DNA from: Serratia nevei
GTDB taxonomy: Bacteria > Pseudomonadota > Gammaproteobacteria > Enterobacterales > Enterobacteriaceae
Reading direction: 5' to 3'
DNA: 64,000 nucleotides
Assembly (NCBI RefSeq): GCF_037948395.1
Contig: NZ_CP149940.1
Coordinates: 4,030,001 to 4,094,000 of the forward strand
In this document: in pieces, positions 1 to 12,747 of the stretch
Layout of the letters: each line of letters begins with the position of its first letter
Position numbering within the stretch: position 1 is the stretch's first letter
The notes under the pieces: generated by a model
The model's database searches: none
The model's input: the letters and a program-made list of their open reading frames with translations, nothing else
Told to the model about the DNA's origin: nothing
Position numbers and translations under genes: made by a program

Positions 1-251
<251 letters not shown>

Positions 252-270
252 TCCGCCGCAGGACTGACAA

Positions 271-296
271 GGGCGCCACAGGCGCCCTTTCTCTTT
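271..296 (+). terminator. Intrinsic terminator of yfhL
   Basis: A perfect 7-bp stem, GGGCGCC and GGCGCCC around ACA, is followed by a T-rich tract (TTTCTCTTTT). It lies between the convergent yfhL and acpS genes and points along the plus strand. Confidence 0.8.
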
Positions 297-677
297 TCAG
301 CTTTCGACGATCACCGTCGCGCAGGCATAGCGCCGTTCGTCGGCCAGCGAAACGTGGATCGCGGCGACCCCCATCTCCCCGGCCAGCTCGGCGGCGCGGC
401 CGTGCAAACGAATATTCGGCTTGCCCAACGCATCGTTGAACACTTCGAACTGATTGAACGCCAGGCCGTTGCGAATGCCGGTGCCGAACGCCTTGGCAGC
501 GGCCTCTTTCACCGCGAAACGCTTGGCCAGAAAGCGAATCGGCTGCTGGTGCTGCTGATACAGCGCCCACTCGGCGTCGCTCAGCACGCGGCGCGCCAGA
601 CGATCGCCGCTGCGCTCCACCACCGCTTCGATACGCGCCATCTCGACGATGTCGGTACCCAGCCCGAGCACCGCCAT
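297..677 (-). CDS. acpS: Holo-[acyl-carrier-protein] synthase
   Basis: Transfers the 4'-phosphopantetheine arm of CoA to a serine of apo-ACP, making it active for fatty acid synthesis. The 126-residue length matches AcpS. The two Mg-binding acidic residues are present: D9 in [13 protein letters not shown] and E58 in [15 protein letters not shown]. The start was set at the ATG opening [11 protein letters not shown]; an in-frame ATG 20 codons upstream lies inside pdxJ and gives a non-homologous extension. The start codon shares one base with the pdxJ stop (TAATG), so translation is probably coupled to pdxJ. It is the last gene of the rnc-era-recO-pdxJ-acpS cluster. Confidence 0.96.
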   Translation of the reverse strand: MAVLGLGTDIVEMARIEAVVERSGDRLARRVLSDAEWALYQQHQQPIRFLAKRFAVKEAAAKAFGTGIRNGLAFNQFEVFNDALGKPNIRLHGRAAELAGEMGVAAIHVSLADERRYACATVIVES

Positions 678-1408
678 TACCGGCGCGCTTCCCGCATCAG
701 CACTTTCATGTCGGCAACCGCGGCCGGCAGCCCGCACATCACCGCCTGGCCGATAATCGCATGGCCGATGTTCAGCTCGTGCATTTCCGGCAGCGCGGCA
801 ATCGGCTGCACGTTGTGGTAGGTCAGGCCGTGGCCGGCATTGACCTTCAGCCCCTTCTCGGCCGCGTAGGCGGCGGCTACCGCTATGCGGCGCAGCTCGG
901 CCTGTACCGCCAGCTCGCCCTGGGCTTCGGCGTAGGCACCGGTGTGGATCTCGATATAAGGAGCGCCCACCGCCACCGCCGCATCGATCTGGCGATGATC
1001 GGGATCGATGAACAGCGAGACCAAAATGCCCGCCTGCGCCAGGCGCTCAACCGCCACGCTCATTTTGTCCAGCTGGCCGGCGACGTCCAGGCCGCCTTCG
1101 GTGGTCACTTCTTCACGCTTTTCCGGCACCAGGCAGCAGAAGTGCGGCTTCAGCTCAATGGCGATATCCAGCATCTCGTCGGTCACCGCCATCTCCAGAT
1201 TCATGCGCGTCTGGATGGTCTGGCGCAGCAGGCGCACGTCGCGGTCGGTGATGTGGCGGCGGTCTTCGCGCAGATGCACGGTAATGCCGTCGGCCCCCGC
1301 CTGTTCGGCAATGAATGCCGCCTGAACCGGATCCGGGTATTGGGTTCCGCGCGCGTTACGTAACGTGGCGATGTGATCGATATTGACGCCCAGCAGCAAA
1401 TCAGCCAT
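677..1408 (-). CDS. pdxJ: Pyridoxine 5'-phosphate synthase
   Basis: Condenses 1-deoxy-D-xylulose 5-phosphate with 3-amino-1-hydroxyacetone phosphate to form pyridoxine 5'-phosphate, the ring-closing step of vitamin B6 synthesis. The protein is 243 residues, the usual size for this TIM-barrel enzyme. Family motifs are clear: [18 protein letters not shown] at the N-terminus, the [10 protein letters not shown] segment, and [13 protein letters not shown] with the catalytic-region histidine in the C-terminal half. The gene overlaps acpS by one base and follows recO with a gap of about 70 bases. It is cytoplasmic and works as an octamer in known homologues. Confidence 0.97.
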   Translation of the reverse strand: MADLLLGVNIDHIATLRNARGTQYPDPVQAAFIAEQAGADGITVHLREDRRHITDRDVRLLRQTIQTRMNLEMAVTDEMLDIAIELKPHFCCLVPEKREEVTTEGGLDVAGQLDKMSVAVERLAQAGILVSLFIDPDHRQIDAAVAVGAPYIEIHTGAYAEAQGELAVQAELRRIAVAAAYAAEKGLKVNAGHGLTYHNVQPIAALPEMHELNIGHAIIGQAVMCGLPAAVADMKVLMREARR

Positions 1409-1479
1409 GACAACCTCTAAATACGATTTTCAGTGCCAGCAGTTTACACGCGGGCGCAAGGCGGCAAAAGGGGAAAAGG

Positions 1480-2211
1480 TCAGGCGTCGTCGACCGGCGT
1501 ATTCGGCTGTTTGCGCACAAACTGACGGAACAGTTCGCGGCTCTTCAACGGTTTGCCGCCGAGGTAGGGTTTCAGCGCCATACGGGTGAAACGCTTGGCG
1601 GCGCGCAGCGTCTCGGCATCGGGAAACTGCCGCTCCGCCAGCGCGCGCAGTTCGCGCCCGGTGAAGCTGTAGTGATCCACCACCAGGCTGGCGATAAAGC
1701 CTTTCTCTTCGCGGTAACGATAGGTCATGGCATCATCCACCGGCAGGCCGCTGCCGGCGCAGTGCAGGAAATCAAGGCCGTAGCCCAGGTGGTGCAGCAA
1801 GGCCAGTTCGAACTGACGCAGCGCCTGTTCCGGCGAGCTGTCTTCCGCCGCCAGCGCCTGCAGGCATTGCAGATAGTCGAAGAACAACACCGAGTAGTTG
1901 GTTTCCTGCTCCAGCACGCGCGCCAGCAGTTCGTTCACGTACAGGCCGCTGTAAAGCATCATGCCGCTGAGGGGTAAACCGAGGGAGACCGCTTCAGCGT
2001 TGCGCAGCGTTTTCACTTCGCCGCGGCCGCCCCAGCGCACTAACAGGGGGGTAAAGGGTTGCAGACAACCCTTCAGATTGGAACGGCGGCTGCGCGCGCC
2101 TTTCGCCAGCAAGCGCACCCGCCCATGACCTTCGGTAAACAGATCCAGCATCAGACTGGTTTCACTGTACGGCCGCCCATGCAGGACGAAAGCGCGCTCC
2201 CAGCCGTCCAC
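1480..2211 (-). CDS. recO: DNA repair protein RecO
   Basis: RecF-pathway recombination mediator that helps load RecA on SSB-coated single-stranded DNA and anneals complementary strands. The 243-residue protein has the N-terminal OB-fold start ([30 protein letters not shown]) and the helical C-terminal region typical of gammaproteobacterial RecO. It begins 6 bases after era ends, in the conserved rnc-era-recO order, so co-transcription with era is likely. No damage-inducible operator was seen next to it, consistent with its constitutive expression elsewhere. Confidence 0.95.
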   Translation of the reverse strand: MDGWERAFVLHGRPYSETSLMLDLFTEGHGRVRLLAKGARSRRSNLKGCLQPFTPLLVRWGGRGEVKTLRNAEAVSLGLPLSGMMLYSGLYVNELLARVLEQETNYSVLFFDYLQCLQALAAEDSSPEQALRQFELALLHHLGYGLDFLHCAGSGLPVDDAMTYRYREEKGFIASLVVDHYSFTGRELRALAERQFPDAETLRAAKRFTRMALKPYLGGKPLKSRELFRQFVRKQPNTPVDDA

Positions 2212-2217
2212 GGATCG

Positions 2218-3806
<1,589 letters not shown>

Positions 3807-3986
3807 TTACCAATAGATCAAGAATGCGTCAAAAACTTGCAGCATACGGAACAGGCCTGCTTCGCCGAAAGCCGATCCAAAGCTGTTTCGTTTGCAGTGG
3901 CTCCCAGCAGGAGCCAACTTTTTATCGCTCGAGAAAGTATTCTACAACGAGTGGAAACATAATGCTGTGTTTATATCCCCTTAATC

Positions 3987-4016
3987 TTTCACGCCGCAGT
4001 AGGCTGCGGCGTGAAA
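3987..4016 (-). promoter_or_regulatory. Long perfect hairpin in the lepB-rnc gap
   Basis: Two 13-base arms, TTTCACGCCGCAG and CTGCGGCGTGAAA, pair perfectly around a 4-base loop. There is no clear U-run on the minus strand after the stem, so it is not a classical terminator. A processing site in the rnc leader or a weak terminator for lepB are both possible. The E. coli rnc leader is cut by RNase III in a stem-loop, which makes the first more attractive. Confidence 0.55.
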
Positions 4017-4038
4017 TAGACAGGGAATAAGTCAGCGA

Positions 4039-5016
4039 TTAATGAATGCCGCCGATCCGGCTGAAACGCACGCCGGTAGGCCACTCACCTTCCTGCTTTT
4101 CAAAGCTCATCCAGATGGCCGTGGCTTTACCCACCAGATTCTTCTCCGGCACAAAGCCCCAGTAGCGGCTGTCCGCGCTGTTGTCGCGGTTGTCGCCCAT
4201 CATGAAGTAATGCCCGGCCGGCACCACCCACTCCGCCAGCGGTTTGCCCGGCTGTTGGTAGTAAGCGCCCACCTGATCCTGCGTGCCCGGCACGGTCAGG
4301 ATGCGGTGGGCCACGTTGCCCAGGCTCTCCTGACGCTCGCGCAGACGAATGCCGCCCTGCGGCACGTTGTCGTTCAGCGGGATTTGGTAGAAGCCGTTGC
4401 TGGCCTCGCCCATGCCGCTGCGGCTGAACAGCTGCACGAAGTCGCTCGGCTGGGCGTCCGCGTAGGTCACCGCCAGCGCGGTATCGCAGGACTGCCCGCT
4501 GTTGCAGGACGGCTGCACCGTAACGCGCTTATTCACCGGATCGTAAGTAATACGATCGCCCGGCAGGCCAATTACGCGCTTGATATAATCGAGCTTCGGA
4601 TCCAGCGGATATTTAAATACCGCAATATCGCCGCGCTTCGGATGGCCGGTTTCAATGAGCGTGGTCTGGGTAATCGGATCTTTAATGCCGTAGGCATATT
4701 TCTCCACCAGAATGAAATCGCCAATCAACAGCGTCGGCATCATTGAGCCGGACGGGATCTGGAACGGTTCGTAAATAAACGAACGCACCACAAAGACCAG
4801 CAACAGCACCGGGAACACCGATGCGCCAGTCTCTACCCAACCAGGCTGCTTCGCCACTTTCGCCAGCGTTTTATCGTCTACGGCGCCCGCGGTCTGCTCG
4901 TTGACCGCCGCGATCTTCGCGCGGCGGGCCGGCGCCCATTTAAAGCGCTCGAAGCACCAGATGATCCCGGTGACCAGGGTGGCCAACGCCAGGATCAGGG
5001 CAAACATATTCGCCAT
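4039..5016 (-). CDS. lepB: Signal peptidase I
   Basis: Inner-membrane serine protease that removes signal peptides from Sec and Tat substrates on the periplasmic face. The catalytic dyad is at the E. coli positions: S91 in IPSGSMMPTL and K146 in DYIKRVIGLPGD. The box GDNRDNSADSRYWGFVP follows in the C-terminal catalytic part. Two N-terminal membrane segments are visible, around residues 4-22 and 66-80, separated by a basic cytoplasmic loop. Its 325 residues agree with enteric LepB. It begins 32 bases after lepA and is probably co-transcribed with it. Confidence 0.98.
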   Translation of the reverse strand: MANMFALILALATLVTGIIWCFERFKWAPARRAKIAAVNEQTAGAVDDKTLAKVAKQPGWVETGASVFPVLLLVFVVRSFIYEPFQIPSGSMMPTLLIGDFILVEKYAYGIKDPITQTTLIETGHPKRGDIAVFKYPLDPKLDYIKRVIGLPGDRITYDPVNKRVTVQPSCNSGQSCDTALAVTYADAQPSDFVQLFSRSGMGEASNGFYQIPLNDNVPQGGIRLRERQESLGNVAHRILTVPGTQDQVGAYYQQPGKPLAEWVVPAGHYFMMGDNRDNSADSRYWGFVPEKNLVGKATAIWMSFEKQEGEWPTGVRFSRIGGIH

Positions 5017-5048
5017 GCAAACTCCCTCGTTTCGCGAACTCGTCGCGG

Positions 5049-6848
<1,800 letters not shown>

Positions 6849-7366
6849 TATAAAAGTTTTTCTGCCTTGGTATTTCTGAATTACTCGCCTATAGAAACCC
6901 GCATGGACCTAAAGCGACAGTGAATGGGTTAGGCCGTCTTGCACCTGAATCGCTGCATTCTACATGCCACACCACTGAAAACCTAGCGATCGGTGCAGTG
7001 AAGGCATTCTATTATGCGCAGCTAAATGTTACAGGGCACCCCGGCGGGTGAAAACAGATGTTAACGCGGACGATACGGCCTGAACCCAAGGCTTGCAGGT
7101 GCTCCGTGGCCGTCAAACTCCGGCGCTAATACATAACCGGCCGCAGCGCAATAAACCCTCTCCGAAATTATAAGAAAAGAATATTTGGATCAACCTCTTA
7201 GAATTCCATTTCGCCCCTCTTCCTTTAGGAAAAACCCCATATACGCCACCACCGCCCCTCGGATAGAAAGGGCATGAACTCCGCGACAAAACATTATTCC
7301 GGGCACTACATCGGCAGCCCACCGGGGTTCAGCAGCATATCTGCGTACGTTGATTGGAAGGTGCAT
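6849..7366. other. Long intergenic region upstream of lepA
   Basis: About 520 bases separate divergent lepA and an uncharacterised membrane-protein gene. No tRNA, conserved RNA or convincing coding frame was seen. The part next to lepA should contain its promoter and leader; a clear consensus promoter was not identified. An in-frame ATG for the rightward gene occurs at 7274, but its initiation context is worse than the one at 7367. Confidence 0.5.
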
Positions 7367-8203
7367 ATGATCGATAAAGGGCAAATGCTGAGCCGGCACG
7401 ATTTTTCGAAGGTCAACTGGGGCATTCTGGCGGCGGCGGCGCTGCTGTTTAGCGTGGGAGCCGCGCTGTTGGTGCTGCCGCTGCTGAGCAGCATTGATGA
7501 GAGTGAAGTCATCACGCTGTTGCAGGCCGGCGCGGGCACGGTTTTACTCGGCTGTACGCTGCTGGCGCTGCGGCACTATCTGCGCCCGACGCTGACCTAT
7601 CGCCTGTACGAGCACGGCGTGCGGGTCTTTGACGGCCACCATCACAAAGAGCGCTTCATCCCGTTTGAGAAGATCGGCGACATCTATCGCTTTCGCGGCG
7701 GCAAAGCTTTTGGCGGGCTGTTTGACGTCACGGCGTTCCGCGCCGGCGCGGATCAGCCCTGGTGTACGGTTTTCAGCAACGTCGCCCATTCGTGGCGGCT
7801 GGCGGACGTGATCGTTGACCAACAGCTGCAGCAGCGCGGGCCGCTGGCATTGAATGCGCTCTATCAGGGGGAAGTGGTGCCGTTTCACACCGTTGAGGGC
7901 GACGCACGCTGGCTGTGGCAGCTGCTGCTGGGCAAACGGCAAGGTACGCCGACTGAAACGCTGCGGCTAAGCGCCACCTTGCTGGCCACGGAACGGGGAA
8001 ACGTGCCGCTCGAGCAGATCCGCGCGGTGGAAAACCATCCGCAGCTCGGCATCCGTTTGCTCGACGGCCAGGGAAATGTGCTGTTCGCGATTAACTACGA
8101 TTCGCTGCTCAGCGCCGATCTGTTCATCGCGCTGTTGGAGCATATGATCCACAACCGCATCCCCGCCTATCACAACCCGGCGATGACGCGGCCGTCGGTT
8201 TAA
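7367..8203 (+). CDS. Uncharacterised membrane protein between lepA and rseC
   Basis: Not recognised as a named family. The 278-residue product has two hydrophobic stretches near the N-terminus, roughly residues 17-38 and 51-70, joined by a short acidic loop, then a long soluble domain. The segment LTYRLYEHGVRVFDG...FIPFEKIGDIYRF resembles the beta-strand pattern of bacterial PH-like domains, but this is only an impression. The start at 7367 was preferred over 7274 because GGAAGG lies six bases ahead. Its stop codon overlaps the stop of convergent rseC by two bases. In E. coli lepA and rseC are adjacent, so this gene is an insertion relative to that order. Confidence 0.7.
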   Translation: MIDKGQMLSRHDFSKVNWGILAAAALLFSVGAALLVLPLLSSIDESEVITLLQAGAGTVLLGCTLLALRHYLRPTLTYRLYEHGVRVFDGHHHKERFIPFEKIGDIYRFRGGKAFGGLFDVTAFRAGADQPWCTVFSNVAHSWRLADVIVDQQLQQRGPLALNALYQGEVVPFHTVEGDARWLWQLLLGKRQGTPTETLRLSATLLATERGNVPLEQIRAVENHPQLGIRLLDGQGNVLFAINYDSLLSADLFIALLEHMIHNRIPAYHNPAMTRPSV

Positions 8204-8676
8204 ATCAGCGGGGAGTTTTCCGCCTGCATGCGCATCGCGGTAGGCGGCAACCCAATCTGCAGCACCACCGGCTGGTAATCGGCCTGCTCGCCCAGACGCC
8301 GGGCCAACCGGCGCGCCAGCATAAAGGCCGCCCCGCCGCCCAGCACGGCGCCGATCGCCGCCGAGGCGTCGCTACCGAAACAATATTGCAGCAAGGTACC
8401 GCCCAACATCATGCCCAGCAGCGGCGTCAGGTAAACCAGCATGGCGGAGCGCAGCAGGCTGCCCTCCGCAATGCCAACCTCGACGCGCTGCCCCGGTTCG
8501 AGCGGCTGATCGATATGCACCTGCAGCTGATGCTCGGTCTCCGGCACCAGCTCGTTCAACGCGCGCGCGCCGCAGCCGGAGCGCGCGGTACAGCTGCCGC
8601 AACCGGCCTTGGGTTCACAGCGCAGCAGCGCTACGCCCTGTTGCCACGAAACCACCGTGGCCCACTCTTTCATCAT
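8200..8676 (-). CDS. rseC: SoxR-reducing system / sigma-E operon protein RseC
   Basis: Inner-membrane protein of the rpoE operon, implicated in the reduction of SoxR together with the Rsx/Rnf complex. The 158-residue product has an N-terminal cysteine-rich cytoplasmic part (CEPKAGCGSCTARSGCGARALNEL). Two membrane helices follow, about residues 75-95 and 103-120. There are two consecutive ATG codons at the start; either could be used. The start touches the stop of rseB, consistent with coupled translation of rpoE-rseA-rseB-rseC. Confidence 0.95.
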   Translation of the reverse strand: MMKEWATVVSWQQGVALLRCEPKAGCGSCTARSGCGARALNELVPETEHQLQVHIDQPLEPGQRVEVGIAEGSLLRSAMLVYLTPLLGMMLGGTLLQYCFGSDASAAIGAVLGGGAAFMLARRLARRLGEQADYQPVVLQIGLPPTAMRMQAENSPLI

Positions 8677-9632
8677 TACGGCGATACCTTGAAAGAAATG
8701 CTGTCAGCGATGCGTTTGGCCGTAGCCGGCGGCAATTCGCCCACGATAGTGATTTCGTTACCCGCGCGCACTTCGGTCTGAATGGTGCGGCGCCCCTGAC
8801 GGTAGTATTGCTGCCCGGCTCCGCTGCCCGCCGGGCTGACGTTGACCGAGAAGCTGAACAGACCGTCGCTGTAAAGCCGGGATTCGACCGGCACGGCGAC
8901 ATTCGGTAATTTGCGGCGATTGCGCGCCACCTCGTCCACCCCGGCCGGCAGCCAGCCGGTGCTCCAGCTGAGCTGGACGTTTTCCACCGCCGGTAGCGAC
9001 AGCAGCGGCGGCAGGTTGGCTTTGAGCAGCCCCTGCATCGCGCCCTGCACGTCGGCGCCGACCGCGAAGGAGATCACCCGATATTGCTCCAGCGTTTCGC
9101 CGTCGCGATCGAGCAGATCCACCCGCAGCGGCAGCTTGGTGTCCTCGTCCATCCAGACGATGTAGCTGTAGCGGGAACCGTCGCGCGCCACCACGCGCAG
9201 CACTTCACACGGCCGATCGGCGATGCGGGTGCTGCCCACGGAGATGAAGTCGTAGTACTTGGCCAGACGGGTGAAATCGGCATAGACGATCGCCGGCAGC
9301 GCATCGACGATGTGATCGCCGGTGAGCGTGAACGGCTCCAGGCCAGGCTCGAAGTAGCTGATCCCGCCGCCGCGCTGCAATACTTCGCGGCGCGGGCCGT
9401 CCATATGCAACAGCTGGCCGAGCGGCACGTTGCCGATCACCGCATGGCGATAGCGCAACGACTCGATTCCCTGCTTGCTGATGCTGATGTAGGCGAGCTC
9501 GTAATTGAGAGAACGGCTGGCGCTGCTCATCTGTTGCAATAACGCCCCGGACGCAGTTGGCTGCGCCGGGGCGATGCTGGAATAGAGCAGGCTGCCCGTC
9601 AATAAACAAACGGAGAACCAGATTTGCTTCAT
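8676..9632 (-). CDS. rseB: Sigma-E factor regulatory protein RseB
   Basis: Periplasmic negative regulator that binds the periplasmic part of RseA and protects it from DegS until lipopolysaccharide intermediates displace it. The 318-residue protein starts with a signal peptide (MKQIWFSVCLLTGSLLYSSIAPAQ). The two-domain RseB fold follows, with a LolA-like large domain from about residue 28 and a smaller C-terminal domain. Start and stop codons overlap those of the neighbouring rseA and rseC genes by a base each, indicating one transcript with coupled translation. Confidence 0.96.
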   Translation of the reverse strand: MKQIWFSVCLLTGSLLYSSIAPAQPTASGALLQQMSSASRSLNYELAYISISKQGIESLRYRHAVIGNVPLGQLLHMDGPRREVLQRGGGISYFEPGLEPFTLTGDHIVDALPAIVYADFTRLAKYYDFISVGSTRIADRPCEVLRVVARDGSRYSYIVWMDEDTKLPLRVDLLDRDGETLEQYRVISFAVGADVQGAMQGLLKANLPPLLSLPAVENVQLSWSTGWLPAGVDEVARNRRKLPNVAVPVESRLYSDGLFSFSVNVSPAGSGAGQQYYRQGRRTIQTEVRAGNEITIVGELPPATAKRIADSISFKVSP

Positions 9633-10285
9633 TACTGCTGTTGCATTCCTAAAGACTGAGTTCCGGGAACCTGAATGGCAGCCTGTTGCGGGTTGCTTTG
9701 TTCAAGCTGCAGCTGATCCGAATGCAGGCGACGTTGCAGTTCATAGTCCTGCAGCATGGCGTTGATACGCTTGCGCTGTTCCTGCACCTGCTGCTGTTGG
9801 CCGCTGCCGGTGGAGAAGCTGTCGGCCGGGACGCCCAGGCTGACCGGTGAGGCCTGGCCCATGATCGGCAGCGTGGTGAAGGCCGGCGATTCGGACGCGT
9901 TCGATGATGCAGCAGGTTGGTTATAGTGCTGTACGCCGACGATCACCGCCAGCGACACGCAGGCCGCCATACCGATTTGCGTAATCTGGCTCGCCCAAGG
10001 ACGCACTTTGTCCCAGAACGGCATTTTCTGCCAGGTGTGAGGCTGCGGCTGAGACTCCTGAACGGCGGAAGGCACCAGCCGGGCGGGTTCTTTCTCAAGT
10101 GCAGCGGCTACGCGATCGGCGATGTCGAGATGCATCACTTGGCCGACATCACCTCGCAGTGTGTCACGTATCAGGTGATAGCTCTGCCAGCTTTGTTGAA
10201 GCGTTCGATCTTGCGACAGAGAACTCAACAGCTCGCTGTCGAACGATTCACCATCCATCAGAGCGGAAAGCTTTTCTTTCTGCAT
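9632..10285 (-). CDS. rseA: Anti-sigma-E factor RseA
   Basis: Single-pass inner-membrane anti-sigma factor. Its cytoplasmic N-terminus traps sigma-E, and its periplasmic part is cut by DegS and then RseP during envelope stress. Visible features in the 217 residues are the N-terminal anti-sigma domain (MQKEKLSALMDGESFDSELLSSL), a membrane segment around residues 103-123 (IGMAACVSLAVIVGV), and a Gln-rich periplasmic tail. The tail ends in SLGMQQQ. It starts 30 bases after rpoE. Confidence 0.96.
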   Translation of the reverse strand: MQKEKLSALMDGESFDSELLSSLSQDRTLQQSWQSYHLIRDTLRGDVGQVMHLDIADRVAAALEKEPARLVPSAVQESQPQPHTWQKMPFWDKVRPWASQITQIGMAACVSLAVIVGVQHYNQPAASSNASESPAFTTLPIMGQASPVSLGVPADSFSTGSGQQQQVQEQRKRINAMLQDYELQRRLHSDQLQLEQSNPQQAAIQVPGTQSLGMQQQ

Positions 10286-10315
10286 GCCTAAGTACCCTTC
10301 CTGTGCCCGCCATTG

Positions 10316-10891
10316 CTAACGCTGGATCAGCGGTTGAACTTTATTATCGATAGCTTCCCGGGCGCGGAAAATACGCGAACGTACGGTTCCGACCGGGCAA
10401 TCCATGATGGCAGCTATCTCTTCGTAGCTTAGACCATCCAACTCCCGCAGGGTAATCGCCATGCGAAGATCCTCAGGAAGCGACTCAATGGTACGGAAAA
10501 CTATCTGTCTCAGCTCTTCTGACAACATTAAGTTCTCAGGGTTCGAAATTTCTTTCAGTGCGCCCGCACTTTCGTAATTTTCCGCATCGTTGGCGTCCAC
10601 ATCACTGGATGGCGGACGGCGCCCCTGAGCAACCAGATAATTCTTTGCCGTGTTCACGGCGATTCGATACAACCAGGTATAAAAAGCGCTGTCGCCACGG
10701 AACGATTCCAGTGCGCGATAGGCCTTGATAAACGACTCCTGCACCACATCGGGCACATCGCCCTGCGGCACATAGCGGGAAACGAGACTCGCCACCTTAT
10801 GCTGATAGCGCACTACCAGTAGGTTAAACGATTTCTGATCGCCCTTTTGGACCCGCTCGACCAGAACTTGATCCGTTAACTGCTCGCTCAT
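10316..10891 (-). CDS. rpoE: RNA polymerase sigma-E factor
   Basis: ECF sigma factor for the envelope-stress response. The 191-residue protein starts MSEQLTDQVLVERVQKGDQ; an in-frame ATG 25 codons upstream gives a non-homologous extension and was rejected. Region 2 includes YRIAVNTAKNYLVAQGRRPPSS. Region 4 contains LRELDGLSYEEIAAIMDCPVGTVRSRIFRAREAI, the helix-turn-helix for the -35 element. It heads rpoE-rseA-rseB-rseC and has a sigma-E-type promoter upstream, giving the usual positive autoregulation. Confidence 0.97.
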   Translation of the reverse strand: MSEQLTDQVLVERVQKGDQKSFNLLVVRYQHKVASLVSRYVPQGDVPDVVQESFIKAYRALESFRGDSAFYTWLYRIAVNTAKNYLVAQGRRPPSSDVDANDAENYESAGALKEISNPENLMLSEELRQIVFRTIESLPEDLRMAITLRELDGLSYEEIAAIMDCPVGTVRSRIFRAREAIDNKVQPLIQR

Positions 10892-10985
10892 CCGAGGTAA
10901 ACTCTCCCCAAATCCGTCTCCACGCGTAAAATTGTACTGCCAGCCATACATTATTTTCCTGAGCAAGCACTCGCTTGGAGTTCAT
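10824..10985 (-). CDS. Possible rseD-like leader peptide overlapping rpoE
   Basis: An open frame of 53 codons begins at an ATG 94 bases ahead of rpoE and runs 68 bases into rpoE in another frame. Its middle (WRRIWGEFTSDERAVNGSSSGRAG) covers the rpoE ribosome-binding region. E. coli has a described small ORF, rseD, in the same relation to rpoE, and translational coupling has been proposed there. The proposed ATG sits upstream of the transcription start expected for the sigma-E promoter, so only transcripts from a more distal promoter would contain it. An in-frame GTG at 10970 is another option. The function is inferred from position only. Confidence 0.35.
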   Translation of the reverse strand: MNSKRVLAQENNVWLAVQFYAWRRIWGEFTSDERAVNGSSSGRAGPKGRSEIV

Positions 10986-11002
10986 ATAGAACACGAAGTT
11001 CC
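10975..11002 (-). promoter_or_regulatory. Sigma-E-type promoter of rpoE
   Basis: Reading the minus strand, GGAACTT (10996-11002) is followed after exactly 16 bases by TCCAA (10975-10979). The sigma-E consensus is GGAACTT, 15-16 bases, then TCAAA or TCTGA. Transcription would start about 75 bases ahead of the rpoE ATG and would provide autoregulation. Confidence 0.75.
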
Positions 11003-11105
11003 ATATCGCCATTGTTTTTTCTGTTGATGTCGCCCTATCCGTGGCTTTTGCCCGGACAGTTAGGCTAACATGAAATTCACTCTTCTTCTGCACACATCAT
11101 ACGTT

Positions 11106-12707
11106 ATGCAACCATCATCTGAACATGTTAGCGATGTACTGATCGTCGGCAGCGGCGCTGCGGGCCTGTCACTGGCGCTGCGCCTGGCGCAGCATTGCAA
11201 GGTTACCGTTCTCAGCAAGGGGCCGCTCAGCGAGGGCGCCACCTTTTATGCCCAAGGCGGGATCGCCGCGGTGTTCGATGAGACGGACAGCATTGCCTCA
11301 CACGTTGATGACACTTTGATTGCCGGCGCCGGCCTGTGCGACAAAGAGGCCGTCGAATTCATCGCCGGCAACGCGCGCCACTGCGTGCAGTGGCTGATCG
11401 ATCAGGGCGTGCTGTTCGACACCGAGGTCAACGCGCAGGGCGAGGAGCATTATCACCTCACGCGCGAAGGTGGCCACAGCCATCGCCGCATCCTGCACGC
11501 CGCGGACGCTACCGGTAAGGAAGTAGAGACCACGCTGGTGGGGAAAGCAAGCGCTCACCCCAATATTTGCGTGATGGAGCGCCGCAACGCGGTTGACCTG
11601 ATTACCTCGAACAAAATCGGCCTGCCGGGCACCCGCCGAGTGGTGGGCGCTTACGTCTGGAACCGCGAGCTGGAGCGGGTGGAAACCTACCGCGCCAAAA
11701 CGGTGGTGCTGGCGACCGGCGGCGCGGCCAAGGTATACCAATACACCACCAACCCGGACATCTCCTCCGGCGACGGCATCGCCATGGCCTGGCGCGCCGG
11801 CTGCCGGGTCGCCAACCTGGAGTTCAACCAGTTCCACCCGACCTGCCTGTTCCATCCTCAGGCGCGCAACTTCCTGCTGACCGAAGCGCTGCGCGGCGAA
11901 GGGGCTTACCTGAAGCGCCCGGACGGCAGCCGCTTTATGCCCGATTTTGACCCGCGCGGCGAACTGGCCCCGCGCGATATCGTCGCCCGCGCCATCGACC
12001 ATGAAATGAAGCGCCTGGGCGCCGACTGCATGTACCTGGACATCAGCCACAAGCCGGCGGAGTTCATCACCCAGCACTTCCCAATGATCCACGAGAAGCT
12101 GCTGACGCTGGGCTTCGATCTGACCCGGCAGCCGATCCCGATCGTCCCGGCGGCGCACTACACCTGCGGCGGCGTGATGGTCGATCAGCACGGCCGCACC
12201 GATCTCGACGGGCTGTACGCCATCGGCGAGGTCAGCTATACCGGCCTGCACGGCGCCAACCGCATGGCGTCGAATTCGCTGCTGGAGTGCCTGGTGTACG
12301 GTTGGTCGGCGGCGGAAGACATTCTGCAGCGCCTGCCGTTCATTCAGCAGGCCAAACAGGTGCCGCACTGGGATGAAAGCCGGGTGGATGATGCGGACGA
12401 ACGGGTGGTGATTCAGCACAACTGGCACGAGCTGCGGCTGTTCATGTGGGATTACGTCGGCATCGTGCGCACCACCAAGCGGTTGGAACGCGCCCTGCGC
12501 CGCATCAACACGCTGCAGGCGGAAATCGACGAGTACTACGCTCACTTCCGCATCTCCAACAACCTGCTGGAGCTGCGCAATCTGGTGCAGGTGGCCGAGC
12601 TTATCGTGCGCAGCGCCATGGCGCGCAAAGAGAGCCGCGGCCTGCACTACACGCTGGACTATCCGGATCTGCTGCCGGAAGCGCTGCCGACCATTTTGCA
12701 GCCTTAA
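11106..12707 (+). CDS. nadB: L-aspartate oxidase
   Basis: FAD-dependent oxidase that converts L-aspartate to iminoaspartate, the first step of de novo NAD synthesis. The 533-residue protein has the dinucleotide-binding start [20 protein letters not shown] and the substrate-site segment [17 protein letters not shown]. It also shows the motif [11 protein letters not shown] and the conserved [12 protein letters not shown]. The start was placed at [11 protein letters not shown]; an ATG 12 codons upstream would add a tail absent from known NadB. It is divergent from rpoE, as in E. coli. A convincing NadR operator was not seen in the short gap. Confidence 0.96.
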   Translation: MQPSSEHVSDVLIVGSGAAGLSLALRLAQHCKVTVLSKGPLSEGATFYAQGGIAAVFDETDSIASHVDDTLIAGAGLCDKEAVEFIAGNARHCVQWLIDQGVLFDTEVNAQGEEHYHLTREGGHSHRRILHAADATGKEVETTLVGKASAHPNICVMERRNAVDLITSNKIGLPGTRRVVGAYVWNRELERVETYRAKTVVLATGGAAKVYQYTTNPDISSGDGIAMAWRAGCRVANLEFNQFHPTCLFHPQARNFLLTEALRGEGAYLKRPDGSRFMPDFDPRGELAPRDIVARAIDHEMKRLGADCMYLDISHKPAEFITQHFPMIHEKLLTLGFDLTRQPIPIVPAAHYTCGGVMVDQHGRTDLDGLYAIGEVSYTGLHGANRMASNSLLECLVYGWSAAEDILQRLPFIQQAKQVPHWDESRVDDADERVVIQHNWHELRLFMWDYVGIVRTTKRLERALRRINTLQAEIDEYYAHFRISNNLLELRNLVQVAELIVRSAMARKESRGLHYTLDYPDLLPEALPTILQP

Positions 12708-12718
12708 CCTCTGCGACA

Positions 12719-12747
12719 GGGCGCCTAATCGGCGCCCTTTTCTTTTC
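12719..12747 (+). terminator. Intrinsic terminator of nadB
   Basis: GGGCGCC and GGCGCCC pair around TAATC and are followed by TTTTCTTTT. It separates convergent nadB and trmN and touches the end of the latter. Confidence 0.8.

Noticed and set aside
10980..11105. NadR operator ahead of nadB
   Set aside because: No TGTTTA-N6-TAAACA type palindrome was found in the gap.
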